Source: Burkholderiales bacterium (GTDB taxonomy: Bacteria > Pseudomonadota > Gammaproteobacteria > Burkholderiales > SG8-41). Taken from it: DNA of 64,000 nt. Within the stretch, counting starts at the first letter, position 1. Each line of letters starts with the position of its first letter. Below the pieces are notes generated by a model. It did no database searches and was not told the DNA's origin. It saw only the letters and a program-made list of their open reading frames with translations. Of the stretch, positions 1-8,632 are shown piece by piece. Location of the stretch: positions 359,837-423,836 of the forward strand of contig DATAJS010000009.1 of the NCBI GenBank assembly GCA_036262035.1, written 5' to 3'. A program made the position numbers and the translations under genes.

Positions 1-131
1 TCACCCTGCTCGGCGTTCCGGCGCAGCAGATCGAAACCGTCAGCTTCGGCGAGGAGAAACCGCGCGCCGACGCGCAGGACGAGAAAGCATACGAGCAGAA
101 CCGCCGCGCCGACATCGTTTACGGCCGCTGA
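1..131 (+). CDS. pal: Peptidoglycan-associated lipoprotein Pal, C-terminal end (partial)
   Basis: The first 43 codons visible here end in a sequence typical of the OmpA-like C-terminus of Pal: a VSFGEEKP stretch followed by NRRADIVY just before the stop. In the family this domain binds peptidoglycan in the periplasm and works with the Tol system to keep the outer membrane attached during division. The N-terminal lipobox, linker and most of the domain lie outside the window, so other OmpA-family proteins cannot be fully excluded, but the GEEKP and RRADIVY signature strongly favours Pal. Confidence 0.85.
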   Translation, partial: TLLGVPAQQIETVSFGEEKPRADAQDEKAYEQNRRADIVYGR

Positions 132-192
132 TCGCCGGCCACGTCCTTACCCCAACGCGATCGATTCCACCAGTTCTGAGGAGACTTACCCC

Positions 193-555
193 ATGCAGAC
201 CAAGCAGTGGCAGTACGGACTCACCCTCGTTTTCGGCCTTTTGCTCCTCTCCATGCCGTGGCTGTTGCGCTTCTACGACGACATCCCGGTTCGCAGCGTC
301 GACTTCTACGTGATCGGGGCGATCATGGTCGCCTGCGCCGCATTGGCGCTGCACCGGCGCTCGGTGGCGGCGTCGTGGGTGATGCCGTCGCTCGGCCTGT
401 GGATGCTCGCCTCGCCGTGGCTGCTCGGCTTCATGCAGGTCATCGAGGCGCGCAACAGCGCGTGGCTGGTCGGCGGCGCGGTCTTCCTGCTGTCGCTGTG
501 GGCGCTGCTCGAGCGGATGTCCGCCGCCCGCACCGGCCGGACGTTCGCCAGCTAA
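193..555 (+). CDS. SPW-repeat integral membrane protein
   Basis: This 120-residue protein is almost entirely hydrophobic, with four probable membrane helices (about residues 9-28, 37-55, 60-82 and 90-108). Two copies of the short MPW/SPW motif occur, SMPWLL near residue 20 and ASPWLLGF near residue 73, which define the SPW family of small inner-membrane proteins of unknown function. The start is supported by a GAGGAG ribosome-binding site at about 178-183. It stands alone downstream of pal and ends at a strong hairpin. Confidence 0.75.
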   Translation: MQTKQWQYGLTLVFGLLLLSMPWLLRFYDDIPVRSVDFYVIGAIMVACAALALHRRSVAASWVMPSLGLWMLASPWLLGFMQVIEARNSAWLVGGAVFLLSLWALLERMSAARTGRTFAS

Positions 556-572
556 AGCTTCAGCAAACCGGT

Positions 573-598
573 CAGGAGGCGCGGCAACGCGCCTCCTG
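573..598 (+). terminator. GC-rich hairpin after the SPW gene
   Basis: Two perfect 11-bp arms (CAGGAGGCGCG and its complement) flank a GCAA tetraloop just past the stop codon. No T-run follows, so it may be a weak or Rho-assisted terminator or an mRNA-stabilising stem between converging genes. Confidence 0.5.
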
Positions 599-632
599 TC
601 AACATCAGCACGATCAGCAGCGCGCCGACCCG

Positions 633-650
633 GTGTGACCTGGGTCACAC
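633..650. promoter_or_regulatory. CRP-like palindrome in a convergent gene junction
   Basis: The 18-bp sequence has perfect 8-bp arms around a 2-bp centre and contains TGTGA-N6-TCACA, the core consensus of CRP-family binding sites. It lies between the 3' ends of the SPW gene and the minus-strand CoA-transferase, an unusual place for an operator. It could instead act as a terminator stem. Confidence 0.3.
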
Positions 651-691
651 TCCGCTCAACGTCCCCAATCCGGCACCGCGTCAGCGTTCGG

Positions 692-1861
692 CTAGCGAAC
701 GACCGCGTCGTGGCGCAAACCTTCGATCGCGGCCTCGTCGTAGCCCGCTTCCGCCAGCAGCGCCGCCGTGTTCTCCCCGAGGCGCGGCGCGGGCGCCGGC
801 TCGCCGGGCGGGGTGCGAGACCAACGCGAAGGCGTCGCCATGGTGACCACCCCGTCCGCGCTCCTGCGGAAGAACCCCGTCGCCGCCAGATGCGGATCGT
901 CGAGGAGCGTCTCGAGCGTATTGAGCGGCATCGCGGGAATGTCGTGCGCGACGAAGCGGTCCATCCATTCCGCGGTGGTCTTCGTGGCGAGCACCGCGTC
1001 GACGCGGGCATAGAAGTCCTGCAGGTTGCGGTTGCGCTCGGCGCGCGTGCGGAAACGCTCGTCGCTCTTCAGCCCGGGCAGGCCGATCGCGTCGAAGAGC
1101 CGCGCGCATTGCGGATCGGTGCCTATCCAGAAGCAGACATGGCCGTCGCGCGTGCGGGACGGCCTGCGCTCGAAGAGACGCGGCGCACCCATGCTTTCGC
1201 TCGACGGCTCGAACGTGCGTCCCCACAGGTGCTCCGACAGCACGAACTCGGCCATCGTCTCGAACATCGGCAGCTCGACCGACTGTCCTTCGCTCGTGCG
1301 CGCCCTGGCGAGCAGCGCCGCGAGGATCGTCTGCACGAACACCATGCCGCACAGCCGGTCTGAGAGATTGAAAGGCGCGTAACAGGCGTCGCCGGTGAGC
1401 CTCTGCTGCAGCGCCGGCACCGCTGCGAGGCCCTGGATCATGTCGTCGTACGCGGGCTTGTCCGCATACGGCCCGCCTTCGCCGAAACCCACCGCCGCGC
1501 AATAGACGATGTCGGGCTTCACGCGCCTGACGTCCTCGTACGCAAGACCCAGCCGCGCCATCGCCTCGCGGCGGCTGTTGTGGACCACGACGTCGGAGCT
1601 TTTGCACAACCCCAGCACGACGTCCCTGCCGCGCGGCTGCTTCAGATCGACGACGATGCTCCGCTTGCCGCGGTTCTCGTGGATGAACTGCGAGGTCATG
1701 CCGCGCTCGCGCGACGGGCCGATGCCGCGCCGGCCGTCGCCGCCCGGCGGCTCGACCTTGACCACATCGGCGCCCAGACGCGCGAGGACGCCGGTGGCGT
1801 AGGGCCCCAGCAGCATCTGGGTCAGGTCGACCACCCGGATGCCGGCAAGCGGTCCGCTCAT
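692..1861 (-). CDS. CaiB/BaiF (class III) CoA-transferase
   Basis: A 389-residue class III CoA-transferase, which moves CoA between carboxylic acids in the cytoplasm. The N-terminus SGPLAGIRVVDLTQ, the VKVEPPGGD stretch near residue 35 and the probable catalytic Asp near residue 168 (in FNLSDRL) match the family; length is normal. It is the last gene of the long minus-strand operon, 4 bp after a Bug receptor gene, so the receptor may deliver the acid that this enzyme activates. The substrate cannot be told from sequence. Confidence 0.85.
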   Translation of the reverse strand: MSGPLAGIRVVDLTQMLLGPYATGVLARLGADVVKVEPPGGDGRRGIGPSRERGMTSQFIHENRGKRSIVVDLKQPRGRDVVLGLCKSSDVVVHNSRREAMARLGLAYEDVRRVKPDIVYCAAVGFGEGGPYADKPAYDDMIQGLAAVPALQQRLTGDACYAPFNLSDRLCGMVFVQTILAALLARARTSEGQSVELPMFETMAEFVLSEHLWGRTFEPSSESMGAPRLFERRPSRTRDGHVCFWIGTDPQCARLFDAIGLPGLKSDERFRTRAERNRNLQDFYARVDAVLATKTTAEWMDRFVAHDIPAMPLNTLETLLDDPHLAATGFFRRSADGVVTMATPSRWSRTPPGEPAPAPRLGENTAALLAEAGYDEAAIEGLRHDAVVR

Positions 1862-1865
1862 CGGA

Positions 1866-2828
1866 TCACTGCGGCTCGATCGCCGCGGCTTTCGCGACCC
1901 GGCCCCACTTCGCGATCTCGGCCTTGATGAACGCTGCGAACTGTTCCGGCGTATTCGCCGCGGGCTCGGCGCCTTCGCTTGCGAGCCGTTCGGCCAGATC
2001 GGGCTTGGCGAGCGCCTTCACCACTTCCTTATTGAGCCGCAGGACGATCGGCCTGGGCGTGCCGGCGGGCGCGAGCACGCCGAACCACGATCCCGCTTCG
2101 TAGCCGGGATAGCCCATCTCCGCGACGGTCGGCAGCTCGGGGATCGCTTTCGTGCGCTTCAGGCTGCCGACGGCAAGACCTTTCAGCCGTCCCGCTTTGA
2201 TGTGCGGCAGAGTCGGCGGCATCGTGCCCCACGACACCTGGATATGTCCCGCCACGAGGTCGGTCAGCGCCTGGCCCGTGCCCTTGTAAGGCACGTGGGT
2301 GAGATCGATCTTCGCCATCACTTCGAGCAGCGCCATCGCGAGGTGCGTCGCGTTGCCGGTGCCGGCCGAGCCGTAGTTGATCGGCCGCTTCTTCGAGCGC
2401 GCGAGCGCGATGAAGTCCTGGAAGTTGGACACGCCGAGCGAAGGATGCGCCGCGAGGATGTACGGGACGATCGTCGCGAGGCTGATCGGCGCGAAGTCCT
2501 TGACCGGATCGTACGGCAGCTTGCGATAGAGGTTCGGGTTGATCGTGAGCGCGCTCGACGTCATGATCAGCGTGTAGCCGTCGGGCACCGCACGCGCCGC
2601 AAGCTCGTTGCCGATATTGGCGTTGGCGCCGGGACGGTTGTCGACGACGACCGTCGTGCCCAGCCCCTCGCTCATGCTGTGCGCCACGGCGCGCGCGACC
2701 AGATCGGTGCCGCCGCCCGGCGCGAAAGGCACGAGCATGCGTATGGGTTTTGTCGGGTATTGCTGCGCGAGCGCGCCCGCGGACATGAATGCGCCGCAGA
2801 ACACGGCGGCTGTACGTATCGACATCAT
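1866..2828 (-). CDS. Bug/TctC-family periplasmic tricarboxylate-type binding protein
   Basis: A 320-residue solute receptor with a cleavable signal peptide (about residues 1-21, ending ALA before QQYPTKPI) and the family hallmarks FAPGGGTD, VVVDNRPGAN, VPDGYTL and THVPYKG. Bug proteins bind small organic acids for tripartite tricarboxylate transporters or as orphan sensors. The first of two adjacent ATG codons overlaps the preceding prpD stop as ATGA, indicating translational coupling; a GAGGAG ribosome-binding site precedes it. No TctA or TctB gene is nearby, so this is an orphan receptor. Confidence 0.9.
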   Translation of the reverse strand: MMSIRTAAVFCGAFMSAGALAQQYPTKPIRMLVPFAPGGGTDLVARAVAHSMSEGLGTTVVVDNRPGANANIGNELAARAVPDGYTLIMTSSALTINPNLYRKLPYDPVKDFAPISLATIVPYILAAHPSLGVSNFQDFIALARSKKRPINYGSAGTGNATHLAMALLEVMAKIDLTHVPYKGTGQALTDLVAGHIQVSWGTMPPTLPHIKAGRLKGLAVGSLKRTKAIPELPTVAEMGYPGYEAGSWFGVLAPAGTPRPIVLRLNKEVVKALAKPDLAERLASEGAEPAANTPEQFAAFIKAEIAKWGRVAKAAAIEPQ

Positions 2829-4186
2829 CTTTCTCCTCGGTTTTTCTTGAACGCTTCGAAAAGCGCTCCCACATCTCCGACGCTCTCCAGGCCCTGCACC
2901 ACCTCGACCACGCGCGACGCCTGTGCCGGCGATCCGTAGTGCGCGAACAGCGACCGGAACTTCTCTTCCACTTCCGCGGCGCTCAGCGGGCTCTTGTCGT
3001 GACCTTTCGGATAGCGCACGTCGTTCGCGATCTTCGCGCCGTCCCTCGTCACGATCTCGATATGCGAAGGCGACGCTTCGGGATGCCGGGCGGTGAGCGC
3101 CGGATCTTCGGCGACCCTGATGCGCCCCATCAACGCCGTGACGCGCGGCTCGCGCAGCGCCTCCGGAACGAACGACGACTCGTCCACGCGCCCGTCGATC
3201 AGCGCACGCGCGACCACGTACGGCAGGCTGTGATCGGCGGTCTCGGCGGTCTGCGGCGCCCAGCGCGAAGGCGCGTGCGCCATCAGGGCGAACGCGGTCT
3301 TGTGCGTGGCCACGCGCACCTCTTCGATGTCTTCGACACGGACGCGATCGCGCAACGCTAGCGCGTTCCACACCGCCGACTGGCCGTGATAGCAGATCGG
3401 GAAACACTTGATGTGCGTACGCTCGATGCGGGTCGCGACGCCGGGTTTCACCGGCCACTCGAACTGGCCGACCGCGTCCCACAGGCCGTGCTTGCCTTCG
3501 ATCGCCTGCTCCGGACCGGTGAATCCGGACTGCGCCAGCAGCGCGGCGAATACGCCGTTGCGCGACGCATTCGCCGCCGCACACCCTTTCCAGCTCGACA
3601 GCTCGCCGTGGCGCGTCTGGTACATGGCCATGTTGGGCACCAGCGCGAGCGCCAGCGCGTGTCCTGCGCGCGCTTCGTCCAGTGCGAGCAGCCGCGCCGC
3701 GGCCAGCGCAGCGGCGACGACGCCGTAGACCGGCTGGTCCCAGCCCTGCGAATTGAGGTCGATGCCGTCGCAGCACGCGCAATACACTTCGTATGCGACG
3801 GCGATCGCGGCAATCAGCGAGCGCCCGTCCCTCTGCCCGAGCTCGCTCGCCGCGAGCGCCGCGGCGATCACGTCGCTCGGGTGCCCGCCGCTCTTCACAC
3901 GATACATGTCGGACAGGTCGAGCACGCGCAGCGCGACGCCGTTCGCGAACGCCGCCATCTCGGGCGCGACCTCTCGCGAGCTGCCGAGGATCGTCGCGTT
4001 GACGTCCATGCGATAGCGTTCGGCGAGCGTGCGCGCGGCCATCGTCACCGGGTGTGCGTAGGCGGCCGCGATGCACCCAAGCGTATCGAGGAGCCTCGAC
4101 TTGCACGCCGCGACGGTCGCGGGCGCGAGGTCCTCGTAACGCGTTCGAAGCGCGTAGCGGACGAGCTTGCGCGAGGTCTCGTCCAT
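2825..4186 (-). CDS. MmgE/PrpD family protein (second of a tandem pair)
   Basis: This 453-residue protein belongs to the MmgE/PrpD fold, which includes 2-methylcitrate dehydratase and cis-aconitate decarboxylase. Family features are the helical N-terminal half with CKSRLLDTLGC, the SGGHPSDV segment and the C-terminal dimer-domain motif YPKGHDKSP. Its start codon overlaps the upstream prpD stop by one base (TGATG) and its stop overlaps the next Bug gene by four, so translation is coupled throughout. Together with the LeuCD-type enzyme of this operon it suggests hydration and dehydration of a branched or tricarboxylic acid; the exact reaction is unknown. Confidence 0.85.
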   Translation of the reverse strand: MDETSRKLVRYALRTRYEDLAPATVAACKSRLLDTLGCIAAAYAHPVTMAARTLAERYRMDVNATILGSSREVAPEMAAFANGVALRVLDLSDMYRVKSGGHPSDVIAAALAASELGQRDGRSLIAAIAVAYEVYCACCDGIDLNSQGWDQPVYGVVAAALAAARLLALDEARAGHALALALVPNMAMYQTRHGELSSWKGCAAANASRNGVFAALLAQSGFTGPEQAIEGKHGLWDAVGQFEWPVKPGVATRIERTHIKCFPICYHGQSAVWNALALRDRVRVEDIEEVRVATHKTAFALMAHAPSRWAPQTAETADHSLPYVVARALIDGRVDESSFVPEALREPRVTALMGRIRVAEDPALTARHPEASPSHIEIVTRDGAKIANDVRYPKGHDKSPLSAAEVEEKFRSLFAHYGSPAQASRVVEVVQGLESVGDVGALFEAFKKNRGER

Positions 4187-5538
4187 CAGCGCTTCGCCAG
4201 CGCCTCGAGCACCGCGCCGCAATCCGACAGCTCGTCCACCTTCCACAGCACCTTCAGCGCCGAGTGCACCTGCGTGCCCGCGAGCAGCCGTCCGGCGAGC
4301 GCGCGGAACTTGGTTTCGACCTCGGCGTCGCTCATCGGGTTGCGCACGTGCCCGCGCGGGTAATCGACCGCCGCGGATTTCACCTCGCCGCGCCGCGTGC
4401 GGATGTCGATGCGGCACGGAATTTCCGCCGAGAAGCGCTTCGTGAACGCCGGATCCTCGACCACGCGCACCTTGTCGGCGAGCGCGTGCACCTTCGCGTC
4501 CTTGAGGCGCGCCTCGGAGAAGATCTCGTCGCTGAACTTGCCGTCGATCAGCACCGCGGCGACGATGAACGGCAGGCTGTGGTCGGCGCTCTCGCGCGTG
4601 GTCGGGTGCCATTTCTCGGGCTCGCTGCCGATCTCGTGCCACGCGAACCAGTAGGTGTTGATCGTGACCGACTCGATCTCGTCGGCCTGCACCTGGCGAG
4701 AGAGCTGGAGCGCCAGGGTGATCGGCGCCTGCGAGTGATACTCGGACAGGAAGAACTTGATGTTCGACTGAGTCACGCCGAAGTCGCCGCCCGGTTGCGC
4801 CAGGGGTCCGAGCTCGAAGCGGCCGGTGAGCTCGCGCAGTCCGTGCGAGCCTTCGATCGCGTTTTCCGGGCCGGTCATGCCCTGCTCGGCCAGCAGCGCC
4901 GCGAACACGCCGTTGCGCGCGGCGTTGCCCGCCGCGACGCCTTTCCACATCGACAGGTCGCCGCGGCGTGTCGCATGCAGCGCGATGTTGGGCGTGATCG
5001 CAAGCGCGACCGCCTGCCCGAGCTTCCTTGCGTCGAGGCCGAGCAGCTTGCCGGCGCCGACCGCGCTCGCGACGGCCGTATACAGCACGTGGTCCATGCC
5101 GCGGTCGCGCATGCAGAAGCCCTTGAAGAACGCGTAGTAGATCTCGTAGGCGAGCGCGATGGCGGTGATCAGCGCCTTGCCGTCGCGCTTGCGCGCCTCG
5201 GCGATCGCGAGCATGGGCGCGATGACGTCGCTCGGATGCCCGCCCCCGCCCGGCAGCGTGTCGTTGCCGTCGAGATAGCGCACCATCACGCCGTTAGCGA
5301 ACGTCGCGAGCTCGGGCAGCGTGCGATGGTTCGTGCCGAGGATGCGCGCACCCTCTCTCGCTTCCACGCGCGACGCGATGTTGCGCGCGATGACGCAAGG
5401 CTCGTCCCCGTAGGCGCCGAGACCGCAGCCGAGCGCGTCGATCATGCGGCGGCGCGCTTCGTGCACCGCTTCAGGCGGCAACGCCGGATATTCCAACGTG
5501 GCCGCATATTGCGCGATTTTTTCTATCGTTTTATCCAT
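4186..5538 (-). CDS. MmgE/PrpD family protein (first of a tandem pair)
   Basis: A 450-residue MmgE/PrpD protein that shares with its downstream neighbour the RRRMIDALGCG, GGHPSDV and YPRGHVRNP motifs, so the two are probably an ancient duplication or heteromeric partners. I chose the ATG at 5538 because a GGAGG sequence lies about 6 bases upstream; a reading 20 codons longer would run into a repeat. That ribosome-binding site lies inside a dispersed repeat (5539-5604). Function is most likely a lyase or hydratase on a carboxylic acid; iminodisuccinate epimerase-type and decarboxylase activities also exist in this family. Confidence 0.85.
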   Translation of the reverse strand: MDKTIEKIAQYAATLEYPALPPEAVHEARRRMIDALGCGLGAYGDEPCVIARNIASRVEAREGARILGTNHRTLPELATFANGVMVRYLDGNDTLPGGGGHPSDVIAPMLAIAEARKRDGKALITAIALAYEIYYAFFKGFCMRDRGMDHVLYTAVASAVGAGKLLGLDARKLGQAVALAITPNIALHATRRGDLSMWKGVAAGNAARNGVFAALLAEQGMTGPENAIEGSHGLRELTGRFELGPLAQPGGDFGVTQSNIKFFLSEYHSQAPITLALQLSRQVQADEIESVTINTYWFAWHEIGSEPEKWHPTTRESADHSLPFIVAAVLIDGKFSDEIFSEARLKDAKVHALADKVRVVEDPAFTKRFSAEIPCRIDIRTRRGEVKSAAVDYPRGHVRNPMSDAEVETKFRALAGRLLAGTQVHSALKVLWKVDELSDCGAVLEALAKR

Positions 5539-5604
5539 CGTTTTCCTCCGCGTCCTCCGCGGTAAACGCTTTTGAAGGCGTGGTGCGTTACCACGCAACC
5601 TTCG
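5539..5604. repeat. Dispersed repeats forming the spacer and ribosome-binding site
   Basis: The gap between the Bug gene and prpD consists of the CCGCGTCCTCCGCGGT element seen also at 30121-30141 and 49921-49940, followed by GTGCGTTACCACGC, which recurs at 30239-30252. On the coding strand the first element reads GCGGAGGAAAACG and supplies the Shine-Dalgarno sequence for the prpD gene. Confidence 0.7.
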
Positions 5605-6606
5605 CTACTCGGGGCGGATGCCGGCCGTTTTCGCGAGCTTCACGTTCTGCTCGACCTCGCGCCGGATCATCTCGGTGAACTGCTCGGGCGTATTGGTGTC
5701 GGTCTCCAGCCCCTGCTTGAAGAACGCCGCTTTCATCTCCGGCGTGTTCACCGCTTTCACGATCGCGGCGTTGAGCCGGTTCACGATGTCGCGCGGCATC
5801 CCGCCGGGTCCTATCACGCCGTACCAGCCGGTGCGGTCGTACCCGCGCACGCCGCCTTCGTTCAGGGTCGGCATGTTGGGCATCAGCGCCGAGCGCTTCG
5901 CCGTGCTCATCGCGATCGCGCGCAGACGTCCCGCGTCGAGCAGCGACTGTGCGGAGGTGACGCTCGCGAACACGAAATCGGCCTCGCCCGACGCGACGCC
6001 GACGACCGCCTGCGACACGCCCTTGTAAGGCACGTGGACGGTCTTCACGTTGGCGAGCGAGTTCATGAGCTCGGCGGCCATGTGCGCGGAGCTGCCGATG
6101 CCGGAGGTCGCGTAATTGAGCTTGCCGGGCTGCGCGCGCGCGACCGCGATCAGCTCCCTGATGTTCTTCGCCGGCACCGACGGGTGCACCACCAGCACGA
6201 ACGCCCCGCTCACCACGAGCGAGATCGGCGAGAAGTCCTTCGGCAGTTGATACGAGAGCTTCTGCCGCATGGCGGGCTGGATGCTGTCCGCCGCCGCCAT
6301 CATCAGCAGGGTGTAGCCGTCGGGCGGCGCTTTGGCCACGGTCTCGGTCGCGATGATGCCGCCGGAGCCGGGCCGGTTCTCCACGACGACCGGCTGTCCG
6401 AGGCTCTTCGACAGCTCGGTCGCGACCATGCGTGCGGCGGTATCGGTGCCGCCGCCGGCCGCGAAGCCGACGAGGATACGCACCGGTTTGACGGGATAGT
6501 GCTGCGCCGATACCGCCGGCGAGAACCCGAACGCGATGCAAGCAGCGAACGCAGCCGTCATTCCCGCGCGGGCGGGAATCCGTTTGGTTTTTTGATACTT
6601 AGTCAT
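5605..6606 (-). CDS. Bug/TctC-family periplasmic binding protein with repeat-derived N-region
   Basis: A 333-residue Bug receptor with VGFAAGGGTDT, VVVENRPGSGG, PPDGYTLL and HVPYKG motifs. The predicted start at 6606 overlaps the upstream LLM gene by 8 bp and gives a long basic n-region containing RIPARAGMT, which is encoded by a palindromic repeat (6556-6582). The hydrophobic core (AAFAACIAFGF) and the cleavage site (AVSA before QHYP) follow. An internal ATG (GMTAAF) could be the native start. It is an orphan receptor for an unknown organic acid. Confidence 0.85.
   Translation of the reverse strand: MTKYQKTKRIPARAGMTAAFAACIAFGFSPAVSAQHYPVKPVRILVGFAAGGGTDTAARMVATELSKSLGQPVVVENRPGSGGIIATETVAKAPPDGYTLLMMAAADSIQPAMRQKLSYQLPKDFSPISLVVSGAFVLVVHPSVPAKNIRELIAVARAQPGKLNYATSGIGSSAHMAAELMNSLANVKTVHVPYKGVSQAVVGVASGEADFVFASVTSAQSLLDAGRLRAIAMSTAKRSALMPNMPTLNEGGVRGYDRTGWYGVIGPGGMPRDIVNRLNAAIVKAVNTPEMKAAFFKQGLETDTNTPEQFTEMIRREVEQNVKLAKTAGIRPE
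6556..6582. repeat. REP-like palindrome inside a coding sequence
   Basis: The sequence CGTCATTCCCGCG followed by GGCGGGAATCCG is the same palindromic unit as at 33502-33530, but here it is in frame inside the signal-peptide region of the Bug gene, where it encodes RIPARAGMT. Confidence 0.75.
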
Positions 6607-7624
6607 GCTCCTCCATTGGACCTTCGTTTACGTACGGCAGCACGTCGTTCACGAGGCGCTCGAACTGCTCGCCTTCGCGATCCGCCGTCGACAGCCGCAG
6701 GGTGATGCGATTGATGCCGCTGCCGCGGAACGCGCGCAGCTTCCGCACGCATTCGCGCGCCGAGCCGTACGCGAGCCAGCTTTGCAGCCGCTCCTCGGTG
6801 TAGTTCGCCGAGTAGTAGCGATCGAGGAACGCTTTCGCGCCGTGCAGCGCGCGGTCGCGGTCCTCGTCGATGTAGATGTGGTGATAAAAGCAGTTGTCGA
6901 AGTGCGAGGTGTCCCGCCCGTTCTCTTTCGCGACGGCGAGGATCCGGTTCCACGAATCGCGCAGGGCCGCGGGGCTCGCGCTGTGCGTCATCCAGCCGTC
7001 GGCGAGGCGCCCGCACTGTTTGAGCGCGTAGTCGGAGCCGCCGCTGGCTGCGTCCGCCGCGCCGCTCGACAACCGCGTCGCGTTGGTCGCGGTCCAGATC
7101 GGACACTCGGGGTTCGCGGGCTTCGGCTCGAGCACGATGTCGGCGAAGTCGTGGAACGATCCCTTGAAAGGCGAGCCGTCGTTCTTCCACAAGTGCTTCA
7201 GCACCCGGATGTGCTCGTACATGCGCTTGCGCCGCTCTTCGGGCGGCACACCCAGCGCGCGCGATTCGGCGCTCCACAGCGCTTCCCCGCCCCCGCCGGC
7301 CGCCACGATCAGGCGCGTACGGCCGTTCGCGAGCTGGTCGATGCTCGCCCACTCGTAGGCGAAGACGAGCGGGTTGCGCAGCGCGAACGAGCCCATCGCC
7401 GCCGGCCCGAGCAGCACGCGCCCGGTGCGGCCCGCGATCGCGGCGAGCAGCGGAATCGCGTCGAGCCTGCGATTGACGAACAGCGCATCGCCGACCCACA
7501 CCGAATCGAACAATGGGTTCGCCTCGACCTTGTCCGCGAGATCGAGGAGCTGCTTCGGCGTGCGCGTGCCGAGCACGACGCCGCGATTGGACAGCGTGAT
7601 CCCGAACTTCAGGCGTTCGCTCAT
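6599..7624 (-). CDS. LLM-class (luciferase-like) flavin-dependent oxidoreductase
   Basis: A 341-residue TIM-barrel flavoprotein of the bacterial luciferase/LLM family. Visible signatures include KFGITLSNRG at the N-terminus, LLGPAAMGSFALRNP near residue 90, GRTRLIVAAGGG and ERRKRMYEHIRVLKHLW. Such enzymes use FMN or F420 to oxidise or reduce small organics or as monooxygenases. The ATG at 7624 lies 11 bp after the upstream stop. It sits mid-operon between a decarboxylase-like protein and a Bug receptor, so it probably catalyses a redox step in the same catabolic route. Substrate unknown. Confidence 0.8.
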   Translation of the reverse strand: MSERLKFGITLSNRGVVLGTRTPKQLLDLADKVEANPLFDSVWVGDALFVNRRLDAIPLLAAIAGRTGRVLLGPAAMGSFALRNPLVFAYEWASIDQLANGRTRLIVAAGGGGEALWSAESRALGVPPEERRKRMYEHIRVLKHLWKNDGSPFKGSFHDFADIVLEPKPANPECPIWTATNATRLSSGAADAASGGSDYALKQCGRLADGWMTHSASPAALRDSWNRILAVAKENGRDTSHFDNCFYHHIYIDEDRDRALHGAKAFLDRYYSANYTEERLQSWLAYGSARECVRKLRAFRGSGINRITLRLSTADREGEQFERLVNDVLPYVNEGPMEEHD

Positions 7625-7635
7625 CGGCCCGCCAC

Positions 7636-8628
7636 TCAGACGTCCATCGTGCTCTGGGCGAACACGTCTTCGAGCGGGATCACGCGCGGCGTCAGGCCCT
7701 GCTCGTGCGAGTAACGGGCCGCGGTCTCGAGCACCGCGCGGTTGGCTTTCACGCCGTGCTGCACGAGCGGCGTCTTCATCGCCTCGTACGCTTCGCGCGA
7801 GATGAGCCCCGCGTCGCGGTGGTATTCGGCGTGCTCGAGGCGCTGCTGATTGGCGAGCTCGTTCGCCTGCGCGAACGCCTTGTAGAGATTGAGCACCACC
7901 CACGGATGCCGGTCGACGACGCTCTTGCGCACCGCCATGCCGTGGTTGATCGGGAAGAGCCCGGTCTTGCCGTAATAGCGCTCGCCTTCCGCCACGGGGT
8001 CGCGGAACAGCGGCTCGATGTCCGGATGGTTCCAGAGGTCGGCTCGGCTGCGGTCGATGAGGTTGCGGTCGACGAAATACAGCAGCGTCGCGTCGAGCTC
8101 GCCCGACAGCATCATGCTGCCGATGTTCTTCTCCTGCGGGATGCGGTGGACCGTGACGCCGGGCGGCGGCTGGAAACCGGTGGAGCCGCCGTGACTTTGC
8201 GCCGGCGCGCGCTCCATGAAGAACTCCATGTCCGAAGGCTGCACCCCGAAATCGTGCTGGAGGATGCCGCGCGACCACACCGCGGCGGTCTGCTGGTATT
8301 CGGGCACGCCGACGCGCTTGCCTTTCATGTCTTCCGGCGAGTCGATACGCGCGCCCTTGCGCACCAGGATCCAGTTCTGGAAGAAGTGGCGCGTGGTGAA
8401 GATCGGCAGGCCCACGTAGCGATCGTCGCCGCGCGCTTTCGCCATCGACAGCGACGAGAACGACAGCTCCGAGACGTCGAAGTCGGCGAACTTGAGCTGC
8501 CTCCAGAACATCTCCGACGGATGCAGCGCGGTCGGAACGAGATCGATACCGTCGGGCTTGACCGTACCGTCGAAGATCGGCCGCGTGCGCGGGTTGACCG
8601 TCATCGCGATGCTGAGCTGCAGGTTCAT
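7636..8628 (-). CDS. 4,5-dihydroxyphthalate decarboxylase-like protein
   Basis: The 330-residue product has a periplasmic-binding-protein-like fold but no signal peptide. It resembles 4,5-dihydroxyphthalate decarboxylase (Pht5-type): an N-terminal LSIAMTVNPRTRPI..DGTVKP stretch, FDVSELSFSS near residue 50, and KGKRVGVPEYQQTAAVW near residue 105. An AGGAGT ribosome-binding site precedes the ATG at 8628. Known relatives decarboxylate catechol-type dicarboxylates in the cytosol; many close homologues are annotated only as binding proteins, so the enzymatic role is inferred. It follows leuD by 4 bp. Confidence 0.65.
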   Translation of the reverse strand: MNLQLSIAMTVNPRTRPIFDGTVKPDGIDLVPTALHPSEMFWRQLKFADFDVSELSFSSLSMAKARGDDRYVGLPIFTTRHFFQNWILVRKGARIDSPEDMKGKRVGVPEYQQTAAVWSRGILQHDFGVQPSDMEFFMERAPAQSHGGSTGFQPPPGVTVHRIPQEKNIGSMMLSGELDATLLYFVDRNLIDRSRADLWNHPDIEPLFRDPVAEGERYYGKTGLFPINHGMAVRKSVVDRHPWVVLNLYKAFAQANELANQQRLEHAEYHRDAGLISREAYEAMKTPLVQHGVKANRAVLETAARYSHEQGLTPRVIPLEDVFAQSTMDV

Positions 8629-8632
8629 GTGT

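Noticed and set aside
4054..5565. A 503-codon open frame on the plus strand opposite the prpD genes
   Set aside because: It is Arg-rich, lacks any recognisable domain and mirrors the codon pattern of the real minus-strand genes; such shadow frames are common at this G+C content.
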